64,000 nt of DNA from Isoetes taiwanensis (GCA_021234155.1 JAJEKV010000013.1:16223877-16287876); one strand, 5' to 3'; numbered from the stretch's first letter, positions 12,349 to 23,450 are shown. Program-made: numbers and translations. The notes: generated by a model not told the origin, from the sequence alone.

Positions 12349-13572
12349 ATGGCGAGAACCAAGTGATCGCTTTCGAGGTTCCCGAGGAGATGGAAGGCTA
12401 GCGCCCAACTTCACCGGATATTTCCGAGCCGCCTTCTCCGAGAAGACCAGCCTTCATCGAAAGTGAGGGATTTGTGAGGAGCACCGGGGAAGGATCAGCG
12501 GAAAGCACAGACCGAGAGATAGACCGTGGTAGACCAAGAGGACGTGCACTCTCGGAGGCCTCAGCCAAATGCTCGAGGGAAATAGAGGGCTTACCTACCG
12601 GCTAAATGCGAAAAGTACTTTCGGCGGATAGAAGGAGAAGCAAGGTAAGGGCGAGGAGAGCGTGAGGCAAAGGCGGGACTAAGAGCAGAGGGAGCCGACT
12701 CGAGCCGATCCCCCGAGCCCGACCCCGGAGGAAGAACTCGCGGTCTGGATTCGAAAGCATGAGGCGAAGGAGAGGCGCCGAGAGAAGAAAAGGGCCGAGA
12801 AGAAGAGAAGAAGAAGAAAAAGGGCAAAGCCGCGGAACAGCCCAAGAGAAGAATTAAGAAGACTCCGAAAACGAAGATCGTCATCGAAGAGCGCCCGGCC
12901 GACAAACCAGCCTCGTCGGACGACTCGGATGATGAAGACTTCAACCCTAACCTTGAAGGTGGGAGTTCTTCCAAGCCCCCAGGTGATGAGCAAGGAGATC
13001 AGGAGCAGCCAGAGCAGGTGCAAATGCCCCCGCCCTACCCGACTTGGGATAGGAAGAAACCGCCACGACCTGCCCGGGAATCTTATGTGATAGACCCTAT
13101 CAGGGTCTACCAGAAGAAGCTCAAGGAGCACAATGAATTCATGAAGAAGTGGGAGGCTTACAACTCCTACTATCAGGAGAACAAGGTAACTTTTGTAATA
13201 GGTGGACGGCCATCCAAGAAGCAGACGCTCAAGCCGCCGCCAGATAAGCCGGTTCCTCCAAAGAAGCCAGCGAAAAGGAAAGCCAAGGCCAACCAGAAAC
13301 GAGCACTACGGGAGATTAGGCATTTTCAGCGCAGCTTTGGCTTCCTTATTCCCCGTGCACCGTTCGCCCGACTGGTGAGAGAAGTCATACAAGAGTACAA
13401 CACCGGCATGAGGGTAACGGACGAGATGCTGCTGGCATTATAGGAAGCAACCGAGCAGAAGCTGGTGCAGCATTTTGAAGATTCGACAGCCTGCACTGTA
13501 CATGCTAAGAGGGTAACCTTAATGAAGAAAAACATGCAACTTTCCAGTTACATTAAGGGAGAACCCCAGTAA
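12349..13572 (+). CDS. CENH3 (CENP-A)-like histone H3 variant encoded inside the retrotransposon, with breaks
   Basis: The ATG at 12349 starts MARTK, the N-terminus shared by H3 and plant CENH3, followed at once by TGA (12364). Frame changes follow. From 12763 one frame is open to a TAG at 13441-13443, then on to TAA at 13570-13572. It gives a Lys-rich segment, an acidic patch (SSDDSDDEDFN), a Pro/Lys-rich tail and a complete histone fold (13303-13569). The fold shows alpha-N ALREIRHFQRS, alpha-1 LIPRAPFARLVREV, loop 1 NTGMRV, alpha-2 ending LVQHFEDS, and alpha-3 AKRVTLMKKNMQL. It aligns with H3 without gaps. HFQ, LIP and VTLM are CENH3-like rather than canonical. The TAG sits where H3 has a conserved Gln (CAG). 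The fold has no introns, suggesting a cDNA origin. The protein would replace H3 in nucleosomes, possibly at centromeres; that role is inferred. Intact expression is unproven. Confidence 0.85.
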
Positions 13573-13715
13573 TCTTGTAAATGATAAAATTTTGACTAAG
13601 ACAAACTGTTTAGTTGTAAGTTATATGTGCATAATTGATGTTAATTAGGTTGAATTAGCAACAATTGCACTTTGTTTTAGTAAATTTGGACATTTGTAGG
13701 CCAAGTTGTGCCCAA

Positions 13716-13969
13716 TGTCTCACGGTATGCGCCCAAACCAAAAACCCCTGGTGCACACCGTGAGACCTTCATGCCCAAACTAGTCCAAAACGTCTCCAAA
13801 TCGGCCAAGTAAGGGGTCAATCTTGAATATCTCGATGAGATTATCATGTTTTAACCCTTATTTCACCTTGATTGGATAAGTCTAGATCAAATTAGGGCCA
13901 ATGTCTCACGGTATGTGCCTAGACCAAAAACCAAATTTTGGTTTTGCTTCCTGGCGCACACCGTGAGAC
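13716..13969 (+). repeat. hairpin repeats 3 and 4 (promoter B)
   Basis: Copies 3 (13716-13766, loop shortened) and 4 (13902-13969) of the hairpin described at 11857-12135. They lie between the histone cassette and the second cassette, again as a pair spaced by about 190 bp. Confidence 0.8.
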
Positions 13970-14162
13970 CTTCTAGAAATTTCTCCAACATGCCATACCC
14001 AATTGACCTCTAGTTTGTTGCAATAGGTTCATTAGATAGTCCTAGTCATGCTCAAACCCTCAAATCAGCCTTCCAATCCCCATTTGGACCTCAAGATAGG
14101 TCAGATGTGCTCAACCCCAAGAGTTTTCCAAGTCATCCAAAAATTAGGGTTTTTCCCTTGTT

Positions 14163-14171
14163 TATAAATAG
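14163..14171 (+). promoter_or_regulatory. TATA box B
   Basis: TATAAATAG lies 121 bp before the ATG at 14284. It is followed by a TTTGCTCCCGACC...CTAGGCGATCTTCC leader related to that of cassette A. The hairpin-hairpin-TATA-leader-ATG order matches cassette A. Confidence 0.6.
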
Positions 14172-14283
14172 GCCCCCATTTCTCACTTAGCATCCTACAA
14201 GTTTGCTCCCGACCTCCTAGGCGATCTTCCAGCTCCCTGAGGCGCTTTTGCATCCGTTTGTTAGTCCAATCTCCTCTAGATCC

Positions 14284-15785
14284 ATGGCAACTGTGACTTT
14301 AGGCAATGGGCGGCCAGCTTGTCCATGTAGAGACCGATGTCAATGCCATTTTCCAAGTTTTCCGGAAAGAGATAGATGTCCAAGCCACTCTGCACGCAAC
14401 CCCAGCCTATAGAGAAGTCATGACCGAGTTCCAAGCTAGAGTAGGACCGTCCTTAATGCAGTTCCCCTTGTACAGCTATTTTGTTCCTGTGTCATCCCTC
14501 CAAAGCAGCCTTGGGTGATGTTCCCAACATTGCCAAATATCCACCAACAAGGCTCGAGAGGTTGCCGCACTACATGGTCTTGACCGATTGATAGAACCAA
14601 GTATTTCTCCTACACCGCCTCTAGCAATTTTCCTCTCCCACTGCCCGAGAACCCCATTGGGGAAACCTCCATTCCTCCCATGGATGTAGACCCCTTAGCC
14701 TCCTCGGCGGAAGGTCAACTCCTTTTGCGGTATCTTGAGCAAGAAGGAAGAGCCAAGACGAATCGATGGCGAAGACTACGTCGAGCTTCGACCGAAGAAG
14801 CGCCGACTAGCGAGCGGTGGCATCGGTTTTGAGCGGGGACCGGCGGACACTTCGGGGATCGCTTCCGCTTGGGCTAGGTATCACAAGCCTAGCCCCCCAT
14901 CATCATCGGTGACGAGTACACGCTCCCCTCGGTGACATCAAAACCTCGAATGCGAGGGAAAGGGAGTACCGGCTTGACGAAGTTGTTGCATCTTTGCGGC
15001 AACAACCGGATCTAGATGATTTCATCGTCAGGAACTGACTTCCGATTCGGTGGGAGGCTTCGACACCTACGGAGAGTCGACTTGAACATCCAACCCTCTG
15101 GCTGACATCCGCGATGATGGAAGCTTCGAGACCGACCGAAGAAGAGTTCCCATGCCATCCAAAACGGATGGGGATCCGTGGCAAGACCACGAACATTTTG
15201 ATGAAGTTCGCCGACACCCGATTCCCGTAGAGAAGAGGCTAGATCGACCTCGGGCAAAATCACTTCAACAATAAGAGACTATGGGGAGATCCACCCGCAG
15301 ATTGACGTCCGGCGAATCACGCTAGAAGAAGACCGTGAGCCGGTGGGGCACGACGGCTAATAATCGAATCAGCCAGGCGAGAGGCAGATCACTTTGGTAC
15401 TACCTTCCTCTACCGATGGGCCGGAAGAATAGCGGCCATACACCGCAAGTTCAACCTAAGGGCTTAAGAAGGAGTGTTCATGCTCATCAAGCACTCTCCG
15501 GCTTTGTAGGCATGCTTTCGGCCTCCCAAGGGTCGACCACGTCATCCTAGTCAAGAGAACGATGGCACTTGGCCTCTTCGACCGCCATACCCACCTGCGC
15601 TAGTGGAAGACTAGCAAAGGATCAAGGGCCTATACTTCCAAGCGAGAGGTAGAAGAGGTGGTGCAAGCCTTGCAAAGGCGGGGACATCAACCAACATCCT
15701 CAGGAACTTGGGACGCTCCGTAGGAACGGCCCAAGTTAAGAAGTTTCTTCAGGATAACCCATCCTACCGGCGATTTCAAGAATAG
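14284..15785 (+). CDS. second leader ORF of the retrotransposon, unrecognised protein, frame broken
   Basis: The ATG at 14284 (MATVTLGNG) soon loses frame. The frame from 14306 reads HVETDVNAIFQVFRKEID and PAYREVMTEFQARVG, stops at 14518, and continues one base out as LGDVPNIAKYPPTRLERLPH. Later pieces in other frames include FPLPLPENPIGETSIPP, EEPRRIDGEDYVELRPKKRR and YRLDEVVASLRQQPDLDDF. The last piece ends KKFLQDNPSYRRFQE and TAG at 15783-15785. About 500 codons would be covered. The N-terminal third looks helical and globular; the middle is basic. I do not recognise the family. Its promoter shares structure with that of the histone ORF, so the two may be co-expressed. A histone partner is an attractive but untested idea. 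Confidence 0.5.
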
Positions 15786-15819
15786 TTAGACTCTTGCTCC
15801 CGATATTATACATATATAC

Positions 15820-16560
15820 AAGAAATTTAATGCGTCCTACGGTGCATGTTCGAGTTTTAGCATGTTCCTACGTGCAAGTTCTTGTGAAAGAATCTCTTGA
15901 GAATACTCTAAATTCATAGATTGTCTAAGATTCTACCAAGGTTCTCTTAGAGGGTTCGTGAGCATTTCTCTAAATTTTATAAGATTCCCTCTAGATTCCA
16001 TTAGATTTCCCTAGATTCTCCAAGATTCTATGAAGATCCCCTTAGATTCTCTTAGATTCATTTAGATTTTATGAGATTGCCCTAGGTTCCCTTACATTAC
16101 ATGAGATTCAAAGAGATTCTATAAAGATTCCCTTAGATACTCTAAGATTTCATTAACATTTTCTTAGATTCCTTAGATTTTATGAAGATTCCTTTAGATC
16201 CCCCAGATTTTAAGATATTCCCTTAGGCTTGTAAATATTTTCCTAGATTCTCTTACATTTTATAAGATTTTCTTACATTCTATTAGATTCTTCTGGATTC
16301 CTTTACATCCTAGAACTTTTTAGAACATTCTAAGACTTTCTGGAACATTCTAAGACTTTCAATATATTCTAGAACTTTCTGGAAGTATTTCCCTAGATTT
16401 CTTTACATTCTCGTAGATTCCCCTACATTCTAGAACATTCTAAAACTTATTAGAACAATTTGGAACTTTCTGGAAGAATTTTCTTAGATTCCCCCTAGAT
16501 TCTCTTATGTTCTAGAACTTTCTAGAAGATTCTAGAACTTTCTAGAGCCTTCCAAAACAT
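15820..16560. repeat. degenerate AGATTCC/TAGAACTTTC short-word repeats
   Basis: About 740 bp are composed of imperfect repeats of AGATTCCCTTAGATT-like and CTAGAACATT-like words. There is no coding potential. Related sequence flanks the whole retrotransposon at 9730-9960 and 31508-31625. Confidence 0.6.
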
Positions 16561-16661
16561 TCTAGAAACTTCTTGAACTAGCTAGAATGTTATAGTCTAT
16601 TTTATCTTAATAGGAACATTACCCTTAAGTATATTTGAAAACATAAATTATTTATAGAATT

Positions 16662-16735
16662 AATGCTTGGTCTAGTGGTTAGAATGGGGGGTTGGGGGGT
16701 CAATGTCCAGGGTTTGAATCCTCAACACGACATTA
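16662..16735 (+). mobile_element. tRNA-derived SINE head or degenerate tRNA
   Basis: An A-box-like TGGTCTAGTGGTTAGAATGG (16668-16687) and a B-box-like GGTTTGAATCC (16711-16721) are spaced as in RNA polymerase III promoters. The ends do not pair into an acceptor stem, so it is not a working tRNA gene. A SINE head is the simplest reading. Confidence 0.55.
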
Positions 16736-16779
16736 AAATTTTAAAAGCCTTTTCCTAAGGATGAGCATTCAACTTGGGC

Positions 16780-17405
16780 CGTAGGATCTTGGACTCGATC
16801 AAGGATCGAGATCTTACGCAACATGAGCCATAGGATCTATTACATATCATTCCCAAAGTCATGTGCACCGTAGGATGTGTGCCAAGCCACGTGAGCCGTA
16901 AGATCCTGGATCGACGATCAGGATCGAATCAGCCTGGACCGTAGGATCGATTACATATAATTCCCAAAGCCATGTGCACCGTAGGATGTGTCTCAAAACA
17001 ACGTGAGCCGTAGGATCTCGGACCGACGATCAGGATCGAATCAACCTGGACCGTAGGATCGCGTCTATACGAATTATATATAAACTCCCAAGTCATCTGG
17101 GCCGTAGGATAGTCCCAAAGCTACGTGAGCCGTCGGATTTCGAATGGACGGTCGGATAAGTGCGACAAACATAAGAACATATATAAGCGACAAACAAACT
17201 CCCAAGCCATCGGGCGTAGGATACGTCCCAAAGCCCGCGGAGCCGTTCGGATCTCCGGATGGGCCGGTCCGGATAAAGCGACAAACATAAGAACATATAT
17301 AAGCGACAAACAAACTCCCAAGCCATCGGGCAGTAGGATACGTCCCAAAGTTAACGGAGCCGAGGGATCTGGATCAACGGTCGGATTGAGTGTTACAAAC
17401 ATAAG
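16780..17405. repeat. tandem repeats around a 'gtgaGCCGTAGGATCt' word
   Basis: The word (G/A)CCGTAGGAT recurs every 50-60 bp. In the right half a longer unit of about 115-120 bp recurs at about 17150, 17271 and 17385; it contains CAAACATAAGAACATATAT. It is satellite-like and noncoding. The short open frames here are products of the repeat. Confidence 0.7.
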
Positions 17406-17419
17406 AACATATATATGTT

Positions 17420-17478
17420 ATGATATGATATGATATGATATGATATGATATGATATGATATGATATGATATGATATGA
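17420..17478. repeat. (TGATA)n microsatellite
   Basis: About 11 perfect TGATA units directly follow the tandem repeat block. Confidence 0.95.
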
Positions 17479-18066
17479 AATCTTTTGCAATCAGAATGTT
17501 TTGGGTTGCCCCGGGGCAAGCCCCCTTGTTGATATTGGGTTTATGGCATATTCTCGGTATATGTCAAGATATAAATCGAGGAATATGCCAATGATTTGCT
17601 AAAAACTTCCCTACGAGTGTAAACTGGGCGGTCGCGGGTCGTATTTGTTCTTGTGAAACTATTTTCGCAACCGGCTAACCGGATTCTACAATCATTTTCT
17701 TCTTGTTCTTCTACAAGGTGTCTCTAGTTCCCGATTGGTGGACTTACAATACAGTAATAAGGGCATATGGATGTGTTGGGGGCCGAATCGGTGCGTATTT
17801 TTTTAAGGAGATGCATCAGCCGGAACTTTGTCTTCGATAAGGTAAGTTATGTTAATTTGATATTCGCCGAGCGGTGGGAATCTTCTTGAAGCGGCCCGCC
17901 TCATGTCGTCTCGCTTGTTTACTCATGCCGCGTCTTTGAAGTGCATTATAATGAGGATTGTGTAATAGAGGTTATTTGGCATCTAAGGATCCCGAACAAC
18001 ATGTAGGCATTGCGGATGACGAGGCTTTGTGGTGGTGGTCTTCACTCTGTGTTCAGTTTACTACAG

Positions 18067-19680
18067 GGTAAACTAAATGGACTTGAATCTGAGATGAAGA
18101 TAGCAAGACAATGCCTCCAGGAAACCAAAGAGGAAAATCACAGGTTGGCTGAATATATTGCTACATCTGAGATGGAGTCAAAGTCAATAAAGCAAACGAA
18201 CTCTGAGCTAAATCATCAGTTGGAAATATTGAAGATGGAAAATGCTTGTGAGAGAAACAAATTTGAAACTGAACTGAGTGTTATTGGAGAGCAATTGGAT
18301 GAAGCTGCAAACCAATTTGCAAGTATGAAATTACTTTTGCAGCACTTAGAAGAAGATAAGCACATGCAATCAGAGTTTCTCGTGCTTGTAAGCTTATGAT
18401 GATTTTGCAACTATTAAGGGAATAGTACAACGCAATGCCAGTTAAAAATGGGTCAGAAGGGATGGAGAATGTTGCGGTTATTCCATCTATGGTAACGAGT
18501 AACTATAAAAATGTTCCATTTGCGTGCAATCCAGAAACTTTGTTAGTTGATTTGTTAAACTCTATAGATGCAACTACGCATTGATGCAAGCATTAGTAGT
18601 CCGTAAATGATCCAAGCTCATCTTTTTGAAAGTTTTTGCAATAGATTTTGATCGTGATACAAGGAGGTTATTGATCATGCAATGAGTTTGCGAGGAACGG
18701 CTTTCCTCTGCACTTTCCAAACTAGAGCAATCTAATCTCGATATTCAGGAGCATGTCAGAGAGTATGGAACTTTAAAGGAGGAGAAGGAACAGGAACTAA
18801 GTGAATTGTATAGGCGTGTACAAGTTACATGCATGCGTCAGCTTGATTATCGGTCCGGGGTTGAAAGATTGTCCTTTTGAAATCTCGCCAGATTATCATC
18901 GAAAAAAGAGAATTCACAGTTGGACTGGTAGAAACCGAACAACAAAGACTCTCCACAACAAGGGGAGAAATTGAGCCTAGGCTATCCAATAAAGGGAAGG
19001 GATCGTTCTTGTTGGGGGCGCATTGAAACGAGCTTTTTAAAAGACAAATCGAGAACAATCGGAATTATTAAAAGTTGAGCTTGAAGGAAAGAGAACAATT
19101 TAATTTGGAACTCTGAGAATATATGAGAGAGGTTTGCGGTCTCTTAGTGAGAGATGGTGGCATTCGCGAAAAGATTACCTCGCTTCGGCAAAGTGTGAAT
19201 GCTATTGAAAGGTTGAAGGAAACCATCTTGGAATATCAGATATTATCGGACATTGATGCTGATGCACCATCATCACTTGTAGACAAAGTTTCTTTCTTTC
19301 TGAGGGATTCCCATGAAGCAAAGCAAAAATTAGCTGAGATGAAGCAGCAGATGGAAGTTACTAAACAACTTGTTAAGTCTCTCCTACTTGAAATGGAGAA
19401 CGAAATTGGTAATCTTGAAATTATTGAAGAAGGAGATGGTTCTGCTTCCAAACTTATTGATTTGCTGCAGAGTGTGGTGATAAGGTTAGTGAATTGAGAA
19501 ATCAAAATGTTTTGTTTGGTCAGTTTTTGCTTAAGGCCTTGGAAGGTGAAGGTGTTGAGATTGTGGAAATAGCAGAGAATGATTGTCCTTTGGGAGAGCC
19601 TGGTTATGATGGAAGTACTCTCCTTTGCTGGGTCTTAGTTGATCCAAACTGCAAACATGGATTTATAAGGTACTGCTGAT
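18067..19680 (+). pseudogene. captured or nested fragments of a long coiled-coil protein gene
   Basis: An exon-like block (18067-18389, acceptor TACTACAG, donor GTAAGC) encodes a continuous coiled coil with heptads such as LNGLESEMKIARQ and FASMKLLLQHLEED. More coiled-coil segments follow: around 18690-18840 (ALSKLEQSNLDIQEHV), 19123-19497 (KLAEMKQQMEVTKQLVKSL) and 19475-19679 (GQFLLKALEGEGVEIVEIA, frame shifted). Introns are retained, so this is genomic host sequence rather than cDNA. The composition resembles plant kinesin or golgin-type tails, but no motor or other diagnostic domain is present. Stops and frame shifts between blocks suggest a decayed fragment carried inside the retrotransposon. 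Confidence 0.5.
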
Positions 19681-20827
19681 CAAAATTTGTCTCTATAAGA
19701 GATGCAAAGCCAAATGCCATTATTGCGTTGTGAGCAGTTTTTTTAACAAATAGGACACCTGAAACTTCCCAAAATTTGTATACAGAGCACATCAGTTGCG
19801 TGGGTAGGGCATCATAACAATCGAAGAATTCTCTCATTTATAGCGCGCACCATCATGAGTCATGACAGTTTCTAGAAGAAATTTGCCTGGTCTAAATTTA
19901 TAGAGCATGCCAATCTATGAGTTTGGCAAGTGCAAGCCAGTAGAAATTATCGGCACATGATGATAAGATTTCATGGGTAACATCATTACAGTTTCATGCG
20001 GTTAATGCACACTGTAGAACAAAGTACAACTCTGTCATTGAAAATAACCATCAAGCATTCTGCTACCTTGTCAAGAGAAAGATTTTTTAGTTTGATAATT
20101 GTGAGGTTGCTTGATGAAGTGTAGTGGCGTGTTTGCTAGGTCCATCCTCAAAAAAAGAGCTTTGGTCTTATAAGATTCCAGGCCTTTTTTGATAGCTATT
20201 GGCAGGTTGCTTTAGCAGCTAGTGCCTTTGTTAGGATTCTTTCAAATTTCTTCTAGCTTTTCGAAATTGCAACTTCTTTTTTCTTTTTGTCGGTCATTTT
20301 GACTTCAACAAGAATCTGTATATAGCAAGATCAATATATTGCCGGCCAAGAGCCAAGGCGGAATCAAAAGCACTATTTATCAATGGGTTTATCTTTGATG
20401 AGTTATCGCTGCCGTTGTTCTTTACGCAATTGAATGCTTGCGCATAGTTCAAGGTGCTCGTATTTTTGATCCAGGCCCAAGGGGCAAGGCATTTTATGAG
20501 GAAGCTTTGGAGCGAAAGTTTTTCTGAGACAATGGCTGGCCTCGACAATGTGCTTCTTTTAACAGCCGGATGAGGTATTTTCCCTTTCTACAACGCATTA
20601 TAACAATGTAAACCACTTGGCTATTGTCTTTGGTAATTCTTCCCTGGACCTTGTACAATTGTTGTTCTTCCACTATGCACATATTTGATGCTTGGGGACT
20701 TTGTGCTAACTTCTGACTTTTCTTTTTTTCCCTTTGGTGACATCAATGCGTATATTGATATTGCGGGCTGAAATATTGACGGGCATATCTAATCAATTTG
20801 GTCGTGAGAGGTACTTTTGACAAGAAG

Positions 20828-20923
20828 CAAATGTCTGAGAATGGGTCATTATCAAGTTGGTTGCCACAGGCTGTTTTGATGACAACATCGAGGTGGTACC
20901 ACAAACATGTTCGAGGGTTTAAG
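20828..20923 (+). pseudogene. isolated exon-like segment
   Basis: A 32-codon open segment (NGSLSSWLPQAVLMTTSRW, then YHKHVRGFK) ends exactly at a strong donor AAG|GTAAGTG. It may belong to the same host gene as the coiled-coil fragments upstream or to another one. I do not recognise it. The rest of 19681-22700 shows no convincing coding sequence. Confidence 0.3.
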
Positions 20924-22704
20924 GTAAGTGTAAGTGTAGTTTAAATTGCAAGTGGGTTATTGGAAAAGCTGAGCGGGTATGCTAAAGGTTATATTCGTCA
21001 AGTTGATGTTGTGAACCTGATGGAGCTGCGGTGATAGTTTTGCAGCGGCGGCTGTTCTGGGCTACACATAACACGAATATTACAACCACCCTTATGCTAG
21101 CTAATGCGATTAAGCCATTTGCCATACCGAGTTGAGGAGCTGGCCGCAATGTGGCCACTTTAAAAAAATGTCTTTACTTCTATCAATCCAAACCTCAAAA
21201 GAGTGTATAAATGGCGAGAAATTTTTGTTGGTAAGCATGAAGGTGTCTTGGCGGTTTAGGTGAAGGCGATGTGAGATCTTTGCCATGAGTGCTTTGAACA
21301 GGAAGCCTCAGATTTTGTGAACACAGAATTTAACCTTAAAAGCACATTTCAAACAGATAGTCCCATGCAAATGCACGAGTCTGTTTAAGGCAGTTCTCAA
21401 AGCAAGCTTCTTCAATAGGATTGCTAATTTATGCCTAGTTTCTCATGGCGACTCATTTATAAAGGCCTATTATAAGGAGTGCATTGATAACTTTCTTGGC
21501 TAGCTTTCCAGATTAAGGGATAGGTCCTTACACGTAATGTGCTCCTTTGGAGCAACATTGACGGAAATTCGAAAAGGTACTTATACTTTTGGATTATTGT
21601 GGTTCAAAGGGAGTGGATAAAATTTCCCTAGCATATCACATATTAAGAAGAAGATTTGCTACTAAGGAATCATGCTTTTCTACCTTAAAACTGTGGGAAT
21701 TTTACTAGATATGATGCAGATGAGAGACAATTTGGATGATTTGCGAGGATCGCAGGAGAGGTAGTAGCTTAAGCATCAGCAATTCTTTATGAAATTGTAT
21801 TTATTAAATTCTCTATTTGGTCATTGCATCACACATTCTTCTCAATATTGGCCTTGCAAGTTCTTATGGCTTCATTGTAGAGGGCGACTACAAAAAACAA
21901 TGCATTTGAGGACACAATTTATGTACAAGACTTCTTACCTTCTATACTAGTTGGAGATTGTTTAGAAAAACTTGCATAAAGAATTTCACTTTTCTTTTTT
22001 GAACAAAACTAAAAACTAAATTCTTGTATTTGAGTTTTTGTAGAAAAACTTGATATAAATGTGATTAAAATGACATCATTAAAAGATAAAGATAAAAAGT
22101 TTAACGTTCACAGTTCACAGAGACCTTACCTTTGGACCATGGATCACGATTGTTTCTTTAGGTTTAATGTTTGTATATGAGAACATTCTTCTGTATCAAC
22201 AAGGGCCATCTTTTTTTAACATGAAAACGGCTCTCCTAGTTAATGGTGCGAGGATCCTTTGAAAAAAATCCAGAAACCATTGTGAGATTTCGTTGAAGGT
22301 TCTCGTAGAAGACAACTTGTTTGAAGCATTTGCAAGTTCTACTCTGTCGTTGAGGGCAAATCTAGGCGACCTCTCTTCAAGCGAGACGGTCAGGATGACC
22401 TTCCGTTCCCAATGCAACCTGCATTCGGGCTCTCTATGATATATTAGCTTTGCCCCTTAGTTTTCAGTGCAACCTGCATTCTGAGGCTCTGCGTATAAAG
22501 GAAAGGCCCTTGAGAACATTTTACGGACAGGCCAAAAACAGCCCAAGGGGCCTTTGGCCCCTTATAAAGTTGGCTTATTAGCTGAATTTTGGAGTAACAC
22601 TTTTTTATATGGTGGCGTGGCGGAATATACGCTAAGCCAACTTTTAGTTACAAAAGCGAACTAGATCCTAGATCCAAAAGCGCGGGGGTTGATGTTTGTT
22701 GTAC

Positions 22705-22830
22705 TTGAACAAAGCAATCATGAAAATGCTTTCTGAGAAGGGGACCAGCTATACGAGAATCGTTAAATATCATCTGACTCATTTGGTCCCTGACAATAGA
22801 CTCAACCTCAAGAGAATTCTGATCATAAAA
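22705..22830 (-). pseudogene. class III peroxidase exon fragment
   Basis: Read on the minus strand, 42 codons run from FYDQNS through ESIVRDQM to LLRKHFHDCFVQ and then an intron donor GTAC. Secreted plant peroxidases have FY..SCP..E.IVR at the mature N-terminus and LLRxHFHDCFVQ with the distal catalytic Arg and His. Their first intron commonly falls right after this Gln, as here. The Cys-Pro normally following the FY segment is missing (SLEV instead of SCPxA), and no signal peptide or later exons were found. It is a fragment, probably captured host DNA inside the retrotransposon. Confidence 0.7.
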
Positions 22831-22839
22831 GCCTATGGG

Positions 22840-23450
22840 GAAAGCACATCTCCTCGCAATTCGGGACGACATAAAACCCCATCGGGTATGAACCCTCCCA
22901 TGGTGCAACAGCGACAATGTTGTCGTCGAAGTCCTGGATGTTCTCATGCTGCATATTCCACAGTAGAGTCTGTCCCACATGCGCTGGATCATGATCATCC
23001 CTGTTAGGCCCCGCACCATCTAGCTCGAGGACTGTGCATTGATCGTTAAACTGTGTAGCCCATTCTTCGTTCACCTTGATGCCTGCTTCCACATACAGGG
23101 GCTGCTTGTGAAGGTAGTGCACAGCTTGCATCACGGCAGTTGGATTCACTGGTCCTTCCAATACGGGCATGTGTCTGCCATTTTTTTTTCAGTTGCAGCC
23201 TAATTGACGCATGGCCGTCGCTGAGCCTGGGTAGTGCGACATGTATTGCTTCAACGTTTGATGCAACATGAATAACAGACCCGTGCAACTTGTTCTGCCC
23301 AACCCATTGGTCTGATAGCGCTATTCTCGCAAAGGGTATCCTCATCGATACCAATCTCTCTTCCAAGTCTGTGAGTGACCTCCGCGGTTCCGTCTTGCAT
23401 TCATTCCTATGCGTCTGGGATTCTTCATAAATTGTTTCGTATGTTATCAA
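22840..23450 (-). pseudogene. unrecognised minus-strand coding remnant
   Basis: Two overlapping minus-strand frames read like one protein with a single frame shift near 23170. The first (from 23450) contains SLTDLEERLVSMRIPFARI; the second (23170-22823) contains NPTAVMQAVHYLHKQPLYVE and IVAVAPWEGSYPMGFYVVPN. The composition is protein-like, but I do not recognise the family. It lies directly upstream of the peroxidase fragment on the same strand, so the two may have been captured together from one locus. Confidence 0.35.

Noticed and set aside
12591-13131. Two minus-strand ORFs of 127 and 150 codons
   Set aside because: Antisense to the Lys/Arg-rich part of the histone cassette; hydrophobic runs mirror the AAG/GAG codons.
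12349-13572. Canonical host histone H3 gene misplaced by assembly
   Set aside because: The protein diverges strongly from canonical H3, has an about 300-residue N-terminal extension, and lies within one insertion bounded by matching LTRs and TSD, so an ordinary H3 gene is not supported.
22566-22650. Short inverted repeat AAGTTGGCTTA / TAAGCCAACTT
   Set aside because: Suggestive of a small MITE, but the arms are short, the outer ends do not pair and no target duplication was found.
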